From Purpureocillium takamizusanense (Eukaryota > Ascomycota > Sordariomycetes > Hypocreales > Ophiocordycipitaceae): a stretch of DNA of 64,000 nt. Below the pieces are notes generated by a model. That model saw only the letters and a program-made list of their open reading frames with translations. It made no database searches and had not been told where the DNA came from. The translations under genes and the position numbers were made by a program. Position 1 is the first letter of the stretch. Every line of letters starts with the position of its first letter. Below are positions 53,501-64,000 of this stretch, in pieces. The DNA lies in NCBI RefSeq assembly GCF_022605165.1, contig NC_063070.1:2480001-2544000 (forward strand), in the 5' to 3' direction.

Positions 53501-56500
53501 GCGCCGTAAAGCAGTTGACATCGTCTTCCTGCTTTTCATTGAGGAACGCATGTGCCTTCGTTAAGAGATGGCCCAGCTCGTCGCGCAACTCGTGAACCCG
53601 GTTGTAAGATGGATCGTCTGCCTTGAGAATATAGCCAGCTTTGTACCGAAACTGTGGTCGAAGTTCCTCATCCTCGGCTCCCTCACCAAGAGCGTCGTCG
53701 TCGTCCACCATCATGTCCTCGTCTCCATCTGCATCGACGCTATCCGTGTCGCCGATGTCCCCAACGTCATCGCCAGATGCGCGCTTGGGGTCGAACATGG
53801 TGGCCATGCCGGCCGTGACAAGACGAATTTGCTGCATCAGCCGAGACACCTCGTCTGACCAGGCCTTGTTCTTGCCGTCACGGCTGACTGGCGGGTTGTC
53901 GCTCATGAGGAGCTCGAGCTGCTCCGCGGCGGACGTAACCTGAGAGGCAAAGAGCTCCACCGCAAACTTGATTTCTGGAGGTGACGGCTGGTGCCATCGG
54001 ATGGTAAGATCCGCTGGCGAGGTCGTCTTCCCCCAGTCGTCGACATCAAGACCTCTTTTGACGACGTCCAGCTCGTACAGCCCGTGGTCGATGGGATAGG
54101 TATGCGTCAAGTTGAGAAGCAGATGGTGGATGTAGTTGGACACCAGAATTGTCGGCAGCCCGCGACACTTTTCTTGCATGTACTCGGCAATGCCCAGCAG
54201 CTCGTCTTTGTACGTGAGAACCTCCCTGCCGACGTGGACCACAGCCATTGCCAGTATGCTAATGTGCCAAACAAGAGCCCGATCCCTCGGCAGGAAGTCC
54301 GTGCCAGTGGTGCGATCGGACGCGGCGTTGTTGTAGTCAATCTCGTTGCGAATGTTGACGACAAGCATGGGCACAAACACCTTGAGAGTCTTTTCGGGGT
54401 TCACCTTGCACAGCACGTTGACAATCCATGCCATGGCATCGCGGGCTTGATGCACGACGTGGCTCGAGACAAACGTCGCAATCTTCTCCAATGCCATGTC
54501 GAACAGCTCGGGAGACAAAGAGGAGAACAAGGGTGACAGCGCGGCAGGTAAGGTATGGATGACGTTATCCTCTGGTGTTCCTCCCCGGACTTGGTTGGCG
54601 TCGGGCAGGTTCTCCAGCAAGGTGAAGATCTTGCCCAGCAGCGTCAGGATAAACTCTCCGAACCCAGCGGTTGACGACCTGAGGATGTTGGCTTCATCTT
54701 CATCGCTCAGCTCGCTGTTGTAATCAATCTGGACGTTCTGACCGTCGCGCTCCATGCGATCCATCTCTGCTTGCACCCACTGAACGGCCAGTCCGGTGTC
54801 GTGAATATGGCTGTCCTCAGTCGTCAATGGCACAAACGGTATGCTGTACGCCACGCTCTGGATGAAGTTGAGGGTGTACTGCGTCTTGTTCAAGTCGTTG
54901 GCATCGATACCGGGCAGCGCGAGCGCAAGGAGGGCGGTGATGTGGCACCGATAGCCCTTGAGCTTGCACATGACGTTTGCAATCATTTGTAAGCTATTCA
55001 GACTCGACGATGTTCGATGAACCTCGACTAGCCCTTGCAGACTCGGGTAGAAGCGCTGGAGCGCCCCCGGAAGCACCAAGTCGGGCTCGAGGTACGCGAG
55101 GCCCTGTAAAGCATTGTAATAGCAGTGCGACACCCTGCTGCTCTTGGAAAACAGCCCCATAAACATCACCTCCTTCAGGGACATGACGAAGCGCTTCTTC
55201 AAGACGGGTGTGATCTTGCGGTCGGCGGGGATGTCCAACTCTCCGCTCTGCTCGCGGTTCCAGCGCGAGACGAAGCCATCAGTCAAATACAAGACAAGCT
55301 GTCCCAGCATCGTCGTCCAACTACCCTGATTGGATGGATGGAAGAAGGTATCGATAGACTGAATCAAAGCCTCCAGGCTGGCCATTGCGGACGTCTCGTG
55401 CTCCAGGCATATGGGAGACAAGGAGCTGACAATGAGCCGCGCCATCATGTAAGCAACTGGATACTTCTTCTTATCCTTTTCCAGATACACTCCTGCGCCG
55501 GACAGGTAGTCGACAGGCGTGTATGGAGAGTTGGCCTGTCCAACGGGAATCTGGGTTAGTCGCAGCATAGCGGTAAAGATGAGGTCTGATTGCTCTTTGG
55601 TGAAGATGCCATGCTCCGCGAAAGGGACGTGTTTTGAGTGGATGTGATCTCTAGTCATGCGCGAGAAAAGGTCCACGAAGAACATATCGACGACCTTGGA
55701 CCGGTTCATGAGCGACCACAGGTGGAATAGGGTCGGAAAGAAGTGTTGCGGCTGCGCCTCGGGTACGCTCGAAGGGGCGGGATGGCTAGGAAGCAGGGCA
55801 TTCAGGGCGCCAATGACGATGAAGGCATTGGGCAGCTCGTTGGTCCCGAAGAAAGGCAACAGCTCTTGGAGGATCGCCGGTCGCTCCTTGGGGTCGAAGT
55901 ATATATGGGCGTGCGTGCAGAGCTTGAGGAGTTGTTTGGCAGCGCGCCTTCGGTTGCTCTGGTGAGCCGGGCCCTCCGAGGGCAACACCCATGCCTTGAC
56001 CTCGTGCCACAGCGGTCGCCAGTCTAGGGTGAGGTCCTCGCCAGGTTTGAGGTAATGGTTTTTGCTGTGCGGGAGAAGAGATACAGTTAGTCCCTGCTAG
56101 TGTTGGGAACACCAAAGGGTATTGCGCTATGAGCATACCGAGTGAGCATCAAGACCATGCGCAGGAAGCGGTCCGCAGCCGTCGCATCCAAGCCTGGGGA
56201 CAGCGCCAGCGAGTAGAACAGCTTGGCTAGCCTCGCGCGCAGCTCCCTCGTCATCTCGAACTTGAGGTTCAGCCATGCTTGGAGCTCCCTGGTCCAATGT
56301 AGGGCGCCGGGGGAAAAGTCCTCGGCACGAATGGCAGTATATAGCTGCTTAAGTATGCCGTGGAGGGCGGCGTCGCGCTGGGCTTCCTCCTCGACCTCGA
56401 ACGGCAGCTGGGAAAAGTATGCAAACGTCCGAGGGCGATACCGCTTCTTGTCGTCCTCGTCTGACTTGGTATATGGGATGCCGGGCGAGGTCGATCGCGA

Positions 56501-56602
56501 GATGGGCTCGTACATGGCAAAGCTGGTCATGAGGTGCGATGCGGCCGACGCCGACAGCGCGGCGTGCGAGCCCTCGCGCTGCGGGCCGACATTCTCGTCC
56601 AT
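50590..56602 (-). CDS. BLM10: Proteasome activator Blm10/PA200
   Basis: Three exons (56602-56139, 56064-50715, 50652-50590) give 1,958 residues. The start is the first in-frame ATG (M-D-E-N-V-G-P). The protein is a very long HEAT-repeat solenoid, the shape that caps the 20S proteasome and promotes ubiquitin-independent degradation, with roles in histone turnover and proteasome assembly. Recognisable family stretches are S-F-A-M-Y-E-P-I-S-R-S, L-P-F-E-V-E-E-E-A near residue 60, and the central acidic loop (D-G-D-E-D-M-M-V-D-D-D-D). The last 63-nt exon encodes Y-F-T-Q-E-Q-L-E-D-L-D-G-V-L-W-K-S-Y-F-A. Yeast and human homologues end Y-Y-A, which docks between proteasome alpha subunits; here the penultimate Tyr is Phe. 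Length matches filamentous-fungal Blm10. Confidence 0.93.
50653..50714 (-). other. Last intron of BLM10
   Basis: 62 bp, GTGAGC donor, CAACAG acceptor, phase 0. It separates the C-terminal anchor exon from the solenoid. Confidence 0.85.
56065..56138 (-). other. First intron of BLM10
   Basis: 74 bp, GTATGC donor, GACTAAC branch site, CGCACAG acceptor. It joins M-L-T-R to K-N-H-Y-L-K-P-G in frame. Confidence 0.88.
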
Positions 56603-58011
56603 CGCTGGACAGGGTGACGTGCGGTGCGTCGGCTCGTCGCTTGAGGGAGGGAGCGCCACGACGTGACGAGAGCGGTCGTCGTCGAAGGGCGCGGTGGGTG
56701 AACGGAACAGAGCTCTTTGCTCCCCGTGCGAGGCTCGGGCGGCGGTGGTCAATCGGGCGCCAAGGGCAGGGCGTCGACGTACGTCGTGTTTCGAAAATGT
56801 ATGCCGCACCGTATGTATGCTATGTACCTATGCACGAGCAACAATCATGCAGAGTAGAGACACAGGCGGGTCGTTGCAGGGCGGCGTGTGTCTGGCGGCT
56901 CGCAGCGGCCAACCTTGTAAGCAAGCACAGGGTCGTGACAGGACAGCGTGCGTTGCTCCCCATGGAAATGAGCACGGGAGCGTGCGAATTGACCCGCAGC
57001 TTGTTGGACCCAACGAAGAAAGGGGCGGGGGGTTCCGCTCGTTGGAGGCAGTTAGAGGAGAAGACGAGAAGACGGTAGGTAAAGAAGATGGAAGGGAAAG
57101 CCAGGCAGGGGGGGGTGCGCCTCTGCTGCTGGCGGGCGACGGAGAGGATGGGGGGGGAGATGGGGATCAATAAAGGCAGTGGTGATGGTGGTGATGATGC
57201 CACCCAGTAGGAGCCTAGAGTCGGAGCTGCCAGCTGTAGTAGTGGCTCTGATCCTCAGGCAATGCAAGGTGAGGTGCATCGGACGGATGTACCGTTCGGC
57301 GTGCGCGCGGCTGACGAGGGACACGAGGCGCCAGGCAGGTGGATGGATGACGAACGGTGCAGGCGCTGCTCGCACAGGGCAAATGTGGGCACAACCAGCG
57401 GCGAAACGGGGGGCCAGTCGGCGGAGATCGATGATGCTTTTGTAGGTGGGCTGCGCTAACCGAATCTGTGCCCTCTGTCGCGCCCGTCAAGCAGCGGCAG
57501 CAGCAACAGCCAGCAGCCAGCAGAGCTCTCAGCAGAAACCTAACAAGCCTAAGTCCATGCCCCGTGTGCGGCCTCGGGGTGTGTCGAAGGCTGTCGTCTG
57601 CATCAGCGCACGCCTGGAAAGGGCGAAGGGCGCAGAGGGCCGGAAGCAACCAGTGAGGTTGGGCGTCGGTGGTACAGTTGGTTGTGCCCACCCATCCGTG
57701 GATTTGGCTGACACCTTGATAAATATGGCAGCCCGGGAAGACGGGCACCAGGTTCCCACCACAGGGCAGCCAGCCAACAAACAGCTCCAACACCAGCAAG
57801 CCTCGGCGCCCTCTGCGTAGCACGCTTCCATCTTGCTTGTCTAATAATAAGAGTAGCCATGATAATCACCAACACATCCCCTCAGCCCAGCTGCGCCTCG
57901 CCTCGCCTCTCGCCTCGTCTTCCATGCAGCCTCCTTATCCTCCTCCTCCCTCGCCCCCTTCCCGCTCCAGCCACCAGCAGCAAGCCATCCCACCCCGTCC
58001 TCCTGTCAGCA

Positions 58012-58052
58012 CCACCTCACCCTCACCTCACCTCACCTCACTTCACTTCACC
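58012..58052. repeat. (CTCAC)n / (TTCAC)n tandem repeat
   Basis: About seven CTCAC units passing into TTCAC units. Confidence 0.85.
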
Positions 58053-58511
58053 CCACATATCCCCGACAAGACACCTCCTAAGCAACGCAACCTCCCCCAT
58101 GCGCCATCCCCATCCCCCATCACACGCCATACATACGAAAGCACGTGAACGTTGGAGGTAGGCTCCTCGTCTACGATGCGACGGCACCACCGCTGAGGAA
58201 CCGGAGCTATCGTTGATACCTCGGAACACCCACCGACACGTCATCTTCCCGCCAGCCTGCCTGCCTGCCAGTCTTGCGAGAAAACTGCCAGCCCGTTCCG
58301 TCCGGCCTCACGGGAGAGCAAACAAATCGCCATACGGTACCTACCTTAAGTAGATGAGGTAGCACTTTGTACGCGTATACCACCCGTGTGCCTGCCCTGT
58401 CCTGTCCTGCCTCGCCGGCCTGCCACCTCCCTAACTCGTCCCGTGGCGCTCACACACATTCTCGTATATCCTTTTTGGAGCCTGGCTGGCTTGCTTGCCC
58501 GCTTGTTGCCA

Positions 58512-58512
58512 T

Positions 58513-58543
<31 letters not shown>
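58512..58543. repeat. (CCAG)n microsatellite
   Basis: About seven uninterrupted CCAG units. Confidence 0.9.
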
Positions 58544-58553
58544 TCGCCTGCGG

Positions 58554-58588
58554 GGTCAGGTCGGGTCAGGTCAGGTCAGGTCAGGTCT
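58554..58588. repeat. (GGTCA)n tandem repeat
   Basis: About six GGTCA units with one variant, lying directly after the CCAG array. Confidence 0.88.
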
Positions 58589-59255
58589 GCTGACAGACGT
58601 GTGTCTCTCGCCGGATGCCACGGGGCGCGCCGCCTGCCTGCCAGCCGCCGGCCGACGAGCAAATCGGCACCTACTAGGTACCTTACTAGGTTAGTAGGAC
58701 GCATGTACAAACCTCGTACCTTGACTACAGTGGGGGGTCCAAAAGTCTGCGATATAAGGTAGCTGCTCGCTGTCTGGCCTGCAGGTCGGCAGGCGGCGTC
58801 GGTGGTGGAAACTGAACACCTGCATGCCATTCGACACTCACGCAGCCAACAGCGGTCGGCTGCCCCCTTCTTGTTGGCGGGAAAAGGTTGACGTGTGGCT
58901 TTCACTCGGAAGCTCGGCTCCTCCCTACACGGACTCCGCTTCGGATCCCAGACCGTGGCTCCACCGCCGGACTACAAAGCGTGAACCCCATTCATTCCCT
59001 CATCACCATCTCCTAATTTTCATATCAGGCACAGCTCGCGGATGTGTACTTCGTATATACGCGATGGCGTTCCTCACCATAAAAGTCGCATGCAATGTAA
59101 TAAAACGCTCCAGTGCAGAAGGTAAGGTTGTGAATTTATACAGACGGTCGTCGGGGGGTTGTTTCATATCTACATCGTACATCCATCGAGGTCACCCCTC
59201 GTGACCAACTTCGCTACATTACGCCAGTTTGCGCCGATGCCATGCTTGGGTATCA

Positions 59256-61028
59256 CTATCTGTCCAGTTTGTACTTGGCCAGCTCCTCGTCCTTGCTTGT
59301 GCGCTTTTTTCGATGGAACAACCTGTGGAGCCACGGTCGTACCTTGGGCCGGCAGCGCGCCTCGTCCTCCTCATTCTCCTCCTCGTCCGTCTTGGGCTTG
59401 TCCGTGCTGTGCTGGGACATACCGGATGAACGACGGTCCTCATGGGCCGACCGCCCGCTTCTCCGGGTCATGAAGGCCCGACCCGTCGACATGGCTCGCG
59501 CAGGTGTGTGCGATGAGCGGCAAGGGCTGGGACTGGCGGGCGGGCGCTCCACTCGGCTGTCTGGCTGTTGTGCCATCGATCTGACGGGGCTGTTGGCTCG
59601 AGATTCTCCATCCGCCGAGTATACTGGATATGACTGGCGACGCGAAGGCGACCCAGCGCTGGCCGACCGACAGGCCGAGGCAGTCCGGGCGAACTTGGGG
59701 TTCGCGGACGCGGGCCAGCCTTGCTTGTGAAGGCTGATCCAGGTGGCCGTGGCCAGCATCAGCCTCTTTTGCTCCCGCGTCACTCTTGCCGTCGCACGTT
59801 CGTCTTGCCGAGGTGTAGCATGCGACGCTTGGTCCCAGCGACCGCCACTGGCCTCGGCGCTGAAAGATCGCGAGGGCGGGTAGCGACCGCTTGAGGTGGA
59901 AAGGGTGGTGTACGTGTCGTAAATTTCAACCGACTCGGCCGTGAGGCTGCCCAGAATGGGATGCCTCTTCGACGACGGGTCGATGATACTGAACGTCCAT
60001 TTATAGTCGGTGGCGTGTGGGGTCGTCGACGTCGGGCTCGTGCCGCCTACAGATGCCGCGCTGTTCCGCTTGCAGGTGACTGCCCGCCGTACCCATCGAG
60101 CGGTAAACGTTGTCCCCTGTTGGTCGACGTGCGTGAACTCGTAAGATCCATTTGCCATCAAGTTTGCCAGCCATGTGGACCCATCTTCGAGAGCAATCTC
60201 AGCACTATTGTTGTTGTCCTGAGATGCGCCACCAATGACCGCCAGCACATCTTTGTTGTCGAGGTCCCTGCTTGCTCGCTTCGGTTGCGATGGTGAGCTA
60301 GGGGTCGAGGGTTCGTAGTCATCGCATCGAACCACGAGAACGTCGTCTTGAGCGAGCTCGGGCCTGGCTCCAATTAGGCGCGGAAACCGCTTCGCCAACC
60401 GAGGGATGATGAGGGTGCCAGCGATGAGGCTAGACGGGATAACATCAAACGCAGGCACGGCTCGTCTTTCGCCGACCTCCTGCAGCTGAAGAAGCACTCG
60501 CGGACGTATCTGCACCAACATCCGTTGCTTGGTGCGAAGCTGGGGAGCGGGGTGTGCAAGGGCGAAACGAGTTGAACGTCGGGGGACGCGCTTCCGCTTG
60601 GCACGGCGGACCGAGGACTCGGTAGTGTCGCTCAGTTCGGAGCCCGCGACCGACTCTTCGTCCTCGCTGGCAAGCGGAGTCTGCGCCGAGTCCATGCTGG
60701 GCTCGCGGAATCGCACGGCCAGATCCTTTCTTGCTAGTGTGGTCGAGAGGGGGCGGCGATGAGATGAGAGAGACGATGGGCCAGGAATGTCGAGCGTGTG
60801 CCTCCTCTGCGGCGGCCGAGGGGGAGGGGGAGGGGAGGAGGGAAGGGCAGTGTCAGAGTCCAAGGGCTGTTCAAAGAGGTAGTTGGTATCGGCAGGAGCG
60901 AGTGGCCGCAAAGCCGTCCGCAGGAGGGAATGTCGCTTGTGCGGCGGCGGCGGCGGCGGCGGCGCGTTCGAGGACCGTCGAGAGGAGTATTCGTGACCGT
61001 GCAGACTTGCTCCTGAGTGTAAGAACAT
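59256..61028 (-). CDS. Conserved fungal protein of unknown function
   Basis: Single exon, 590 residues from the ATG at 61028 (M-F-L-H-S-G-A-S-L). The first 150 residues are Pro/Ser/Arg-rich with poly-Pro tracts. Residues about 150-380 are the ordered part: a basic patch (R-R-A-K-R-K-R-V-P-R-R), L-V-Q-I-R-P-R-V-L-L-Q-L-Q, then F-D-V-I-P-S-S-L and V-L-V-V-R-C-D-D-Y-E-P. Further on come W-L-A-N-L-M-A-N-G-S-Y-E-F and Y-K-W-T-F-S-I-I-D-P-S-S-K-R-H-P, both strand-like. A predicted helical stretch near 430 (L-M-L-A-T-A-T-W-I-S-L-H-K-Q) leads to a Ser/Arg-rich tail ending in a basic helix (K-V-R-P-W-L-H-R-L-F-H-R-K-K-R). No named domain was recognised. The basic C-terminal amphipathic helix could contact membranes, which is inference. 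Confidence 0.75.
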   Translation of the reverse strand: MFLHSGASLHGHEYSSRRSSNAPPPPPPPHKRHSLLRTALRPLAPADTNYLFEQPLDSDTALPSSPPPPPRPPQRRHTLDIPGPSSLSSHRRPLSTTLARKDLAVRFREPSMDSAQTPLASEDEESVAGSELSDTTESSVRRAKRKRVPRRSTRFALAHPAPQLRTKQRMLVQIRPRVLLQLQEVGERRAVPAFDVIPSSLIAGTLIIPRLAKRFPRLIGARPELAQDDVLVVRCDDYEPSTPSSPSQPKRASRDLDNKDVLAVIGGASQDNNNSAEIALEDGSTWLANLMANGSYEFTHVDQQGTTFTARWVRRAVTCKRNSAASVGGTSPTSTTPHATDYKWTFSIIDPSSKRHPILGSLTAESVEIYDTYTTLSTSSGRYPPSRSFSAEASGGRWDQASHATPRQDERATARVTREQKRLMLATATWISLHKQGWPASANPKFARTASACRSASAGSPSRRQSYPVYSADGESRANSPVRSMAQQPDSRVERPPASPSPCRSSHTPARAMSTGRAFMTRRSGRSAHEDRRSSGMSQHSTDKPKTDEEENEEDEARCRPKVRPWLHRLFHRKKRTSKDEELAKYKLDR

Positions 61029-63702
61029 TGTGCTCGCGAGATGTCGTGGCAATTACACCGACAAAGAGAGAGGTCAGGCCTTGCTCCAGACGGCAGAGGT
61101 CCAGGCGGCCCCGTCGCCGAGTGCCGAATATACGGTGGCCGAGCGCGAGAAGTGGTGTGACGATGAGCGGCAAGGAGAAGGTGAAGTAGAAGTGAATAGA
61201 ATAGTTGAGCAGAATAGCCCCAACAATCGTCGTCCGGAGCGATTGCACAGCGATGCCTTTAGTGGAGGTGCCGTTCAAGTGCGAGAGATGTAGAGAACAA
61301 GTGGCGCGCCCTCGGATGCCGCCAGTTTGCAAGTATCAGGGAATCAAAGAGTCAAATGGAAGTGAGGGTGACGCAGCAAAAGTCAGTGACAGAGAGGGGC
61401 ATATCGGGTTCGCAGAACCAAGGACAGCAAGCGAACGTCAGGGTCGTACGTATGAGCGAGAGATGGGAAAGGGATATGTCCGAGACAGGGAGAGCCGTGG
61501 CTGGAGGTGTACTGTATGTTGTAGTACGAGAGGCACGGGCTGGTCAGACGTGCCGGGACAGGGCGTGCCAGTGACCGAGGAGAGGCGGCGACTATGGTGG
61601 TGGCGCATGCATCGACGGCGGCAGGGGGTGCGGAGGCCAGCCAGCAGCACGCGTCTGAGTGCCGAACCGTGATGCGCTGCAGCCAAGGCCTAGTTGACTG
61701 CGCCGTGGGATGCCGGGGAAGGGGGTGGGTAGGTTTGTTCGATGTCTGGAATAGGTAGTGCCACCACCAAAACCACCCCGAAACCGTCAAAGGGGGGAGA
61801 AGGGGATGGGAACAGGTCGACGAGCCCGTCTCTTATGAAGTCGTACGCTTTTTCCCGCGCGCTCAAACCACGGTGAGCCTCGTCGGACTCGGACAGGAAT
61901 TTAATATGGAGCCGCGGCGGAGCTTGGCGAGTTGACGAAGCTGGGCCCCCTGTTCCGAGGCTGCCGGACGGGAGGGAGGCTCCCGCCAGCTCACACGCGA
62001 CCCCGGGCTTGCGACTGTCCTTGAACGGCAGCTATCGAGCGCCACCGGGCTGGTCAGGCTCATACGACAGCGTGCGAGCGTTCTGCTGACGGGCGCGCGC
62101 TGCGATGCACGGGAGACGAGCAGCCGTCAGCGTCAATGGGCGGTCCAGCTAATGATGGTAGGTGTTTTCTTGGGAGCGTCGTCGTCCCAGTCAACTTGCT
62201 GCCCTAGCAAGCGACGATGTTGCCGGTCATCTGTCTGTCAAGGTAGGAAGGATGCGGGCAGTGGAATAGTTGGAGACGGGCGCGGCAGGGAACGCTTCGG
62301 TACTTGACAACGATCAGAGCGGCTGACATGTACTATGGCAGTAGCTTGGTCGTAGGGCGGACGGCGGCCCAGGCGGCTGTTGTCTGGGGGGTTACAGATG
62401 GAGACAGGACCGGGCAGATCCATCGTGCAACATGCGGAGTCCGGTCCGTGCTGTAGACGCGAGAGCGCGCGCAGCAGCTGCTGCTGCCCTGTGGAAGAGA
62501 CGGGGAGAATCCCTCGCGCAGCGGCCACCGGCATGTTCCAGTTGAAACCCCAGGGCGGCATCCACTGCTCAACTCAACCCCACTGGTCGGGCACCCCCTG
62601 TTCGGCTGGGCGCCGGAACGTCTCAACTCGCACTCTGGGCAGCGGACGCCAAGGCACCCTGGCGATGCGCTAACGCTCGCTGGGCCACCGCCCTGCCCGT
62701 CATCCTGCCGCCTTCCACTGCTTGCACCGAGTCCAAGGCGGGATCAAGGCCATCTACAGATCCAATAGATCAATCCAGCCATTCGATGCCCCCCCCCCTC
62801 GGGGGCTGCTGTCTGTTTAACTCACCATGCGGATTGCTTGGACAGTCGTCTGTGCCACTAACGGACTGAACGACACCGTACTACCGGTTCCGGCGGAGCC
62901 GTGCGTCGATCAGGTTTTACTCGCGGCAGGCTCTCGGGCTTTCCAATTGCCAGCATTCCCTCCACTCCGTGCGCTGCCACGCGATACCCCGGCATGATAC
63001 CCCCTCCCCCCCCCCCTGGTCAGGCAAGGGCAGTCTCCCGCGTCCGCCCGCTCAGCTCGCCTGGTCTACTACATTGTCCGAGCTGTCTCACGGGCCTCGC
63101 GCTTCTGGACGGACGGCGAGCCTGGGCGCCTGGCCATGTCAGAATATTCTGATGTCGTGACGGGACCACCAGCGGAGCCCCCCCCCCCCCCTCTTGATGC
63201 ATCACAAGGAGAAACTCACAATTGGAGTTTCCAAAACATTAGTAGGCGCTGCTGCTTTGGTCGCCCCGTACCTTACTAGGTAGGCAAAGTTACCCCCCAC
63301 CCCGCGCCCGTTCGTTCGCCCGTCGGCCGCAGACGGTGTCGGCGAAAAAGCCAAAATCCAAAGCCGGCGATGGCCCGTTCAAAAGCTTGCGTCTGCGCGA
63401 GAAACGGCGCCGCATCGCCGGGTGCTGCATGCCCGTCTCCCTTCAGGCGAGCGTGCATCTATTCAACGCATGTATGTACATATGCCCCGTCCGATGGCGA
63501 CTGCGGGTGCAGCGCGCTGCTGCTGCCGTTAGACGTTGGAGCACAGCGCCGCCAGCGTCTGGACGGCGCCCATCGTGAATCTCCCCACAGGCACGGATGC
63601 CTCTCAGGTCTCGGGCTAACGTTAGTATCTAACAAAACATGACACGTAAAAACGAAGAATGGACAGCAACAACAAAGAAGCTTTGACTCAGGAACGTGCG
63701 CC
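61029..63702. other. Intergenic, no gene accepted
   Basis: About 2.7 kb with several C and G homopolymer runs (near 62790, 63007, 63180) and a GTACCTTACTAGGTAGG motif at 63268-63284. Open frames here are short and lack domains. Confidence 0.45.
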
Positions 63703-63832
63703 TTAGTACTCGTTGCACCACCACCGCCGCTTCGTGAGAGCCAGGCCGATGGCATGGGCAATGAGTGCCGACCAAGCTAACGCGGTGCCATTGGCGCCCA
63801 CTGCGCGAAGCATGTATGTGTATATGGCCCAT
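63703..63832 (-). CDS. Possible last exon of a membrane-protein gene beyond the right edge
   Basis: A CTATCCAG acceptor ending at 63833 opens a 130-nt frame closed by TAA at 63703. It reads W-A-I-Y-T-Y-M-L-R-A, then L-A-W-S-A-L-I-A-H-A-I-G-L-A-L followed by T-K-R-R-W-W-C-N-E-Y. A hydrophobic helix with a K-R-R stop-transfer cluster and a short tail looks like the end of a multi-pass membrane protein. No upstream exon could be joined within the window. Composition fits coding sequence, but support is thin. Confidence 0.3.
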
Positions 63833-64000
63833 CTGGATAGTACTTGCAGTGCAGGTGAGTTCGTATAACCAACTTATTACCTGTACCTACGTTATCATGT
63901 CGCGCACTTTAATGCCTCTGTCCGCATCGAGCTATACAGTAATATATTATACAGTATACATACAATCATGCGTCCCTACACATTGTCCAACTCGCCAGGG
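63833..64000. other. Right edge, AT-rich
   Basis: AT-rich DNA with TATATTATACAGTATACATAC near 63943-63963. It could be an intron or an intergenic segment. Confidence 0.35.

Larger units (their letters stand above)
56603..59255. other. Intergenic region rich in microsatellites
   Basis: Upstream of BLM10 and downstream of the 59.3-61.0 kb gene. It contains three tandem repeats listed separately and palindrome-like CTACTAGGTACCTTACTAGG at 58670-58689. No gene was accepted. Confidence 0.45.

Noticed and set aside
52638..53564. 308-codon + strand frame
   Set aside because: Antisense shadow of the BLM10 exon.
58512..58588. CCAG and GGTCA arrays considered as CRISPR-like
   Set aside because: Units of four or five bases without spacers are microsatellites.

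Overview
The window looks like nuclear DNA of a filamentous ascomycete (Pezizomycotina, probably Sordariomycetes and perhaps Hypocreales). The evidence is short 50-180 bp GT-AG introns with CTAAC/CTGAC-type branch sites, GC-rich third codon positions, fungal-type protein families (bZIP, CFEM-like and GPI-anchored Cys-rich proteins, C3HC/Rsm1, Hul4, Srp40, Blm10, Rei1, Kap123), and no operons, Shine-Dalgarno sites or prokaryotic features. Genes were read directly from the sequence; most multi-exon models were joined by hand and close in frame.

Layout. (1) 1-3.7 kb: the 5' part of a Kap123 importin gene running off the left edge, and a single-pass membrane LysM protein. (2) About 3.8-16 kb: a gene-poor block that looks less GC-rich than its flanks. 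It holds three small secreted proteins (5017-5719, 7621-8202, 13319-13836), a solo YdeI/OmdA domain ORF, a glycine-zipper micro-ORF and one orphan exon-like fragment. This is the accessory, effector-like part of the window. (3) 16-27 kb: surface and metabolic genes: a GPI-type Cys-rich protein, a secreted calcineurin-like phosphoesterase, a bZIP factor with an unusual Cys-rich tail, an Ayr1-like short-chain dehydrogenase and a CFEM-like membrane protein. (4) 28-62 kb: mostly conserved housekeeping genes: Rei1, Hul4 HECT ligase, AlkB dioxygenase, mitochondrial EngB GTPase, C3HC zinc-finger protein, Srp40-like nucleolar protein, CECR1/ADGF-type adenosine deaminase, a small Lys/Ala-rich basic protein, Blm10/PA200 and a conserved protein of unknown function. 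(5) The right edge is mostly non-coding, with a possible last exon of a gene entering from beyond 64 kb.

The genes do not form an obvious biosynthetic or defence cluster. Several serve the same broad processes: ribosome assembly (Rei1, Srp40, EngB GTPase), nuclear transport and export (Kap123, C3HC/Rsm1) and protein turnover (Hul4, Blm10). Neighbouring genes are arranged mostly as convergent or divergent pairs. The most novel material is the secreted-protein block at 4-14 kb, particularly the three-exon Cys-rich gene at 13.3-13.8 kb, whose exons are each too short to stand out. No tRNA, rRNA, intact transposon or CRISPR array was recognised.
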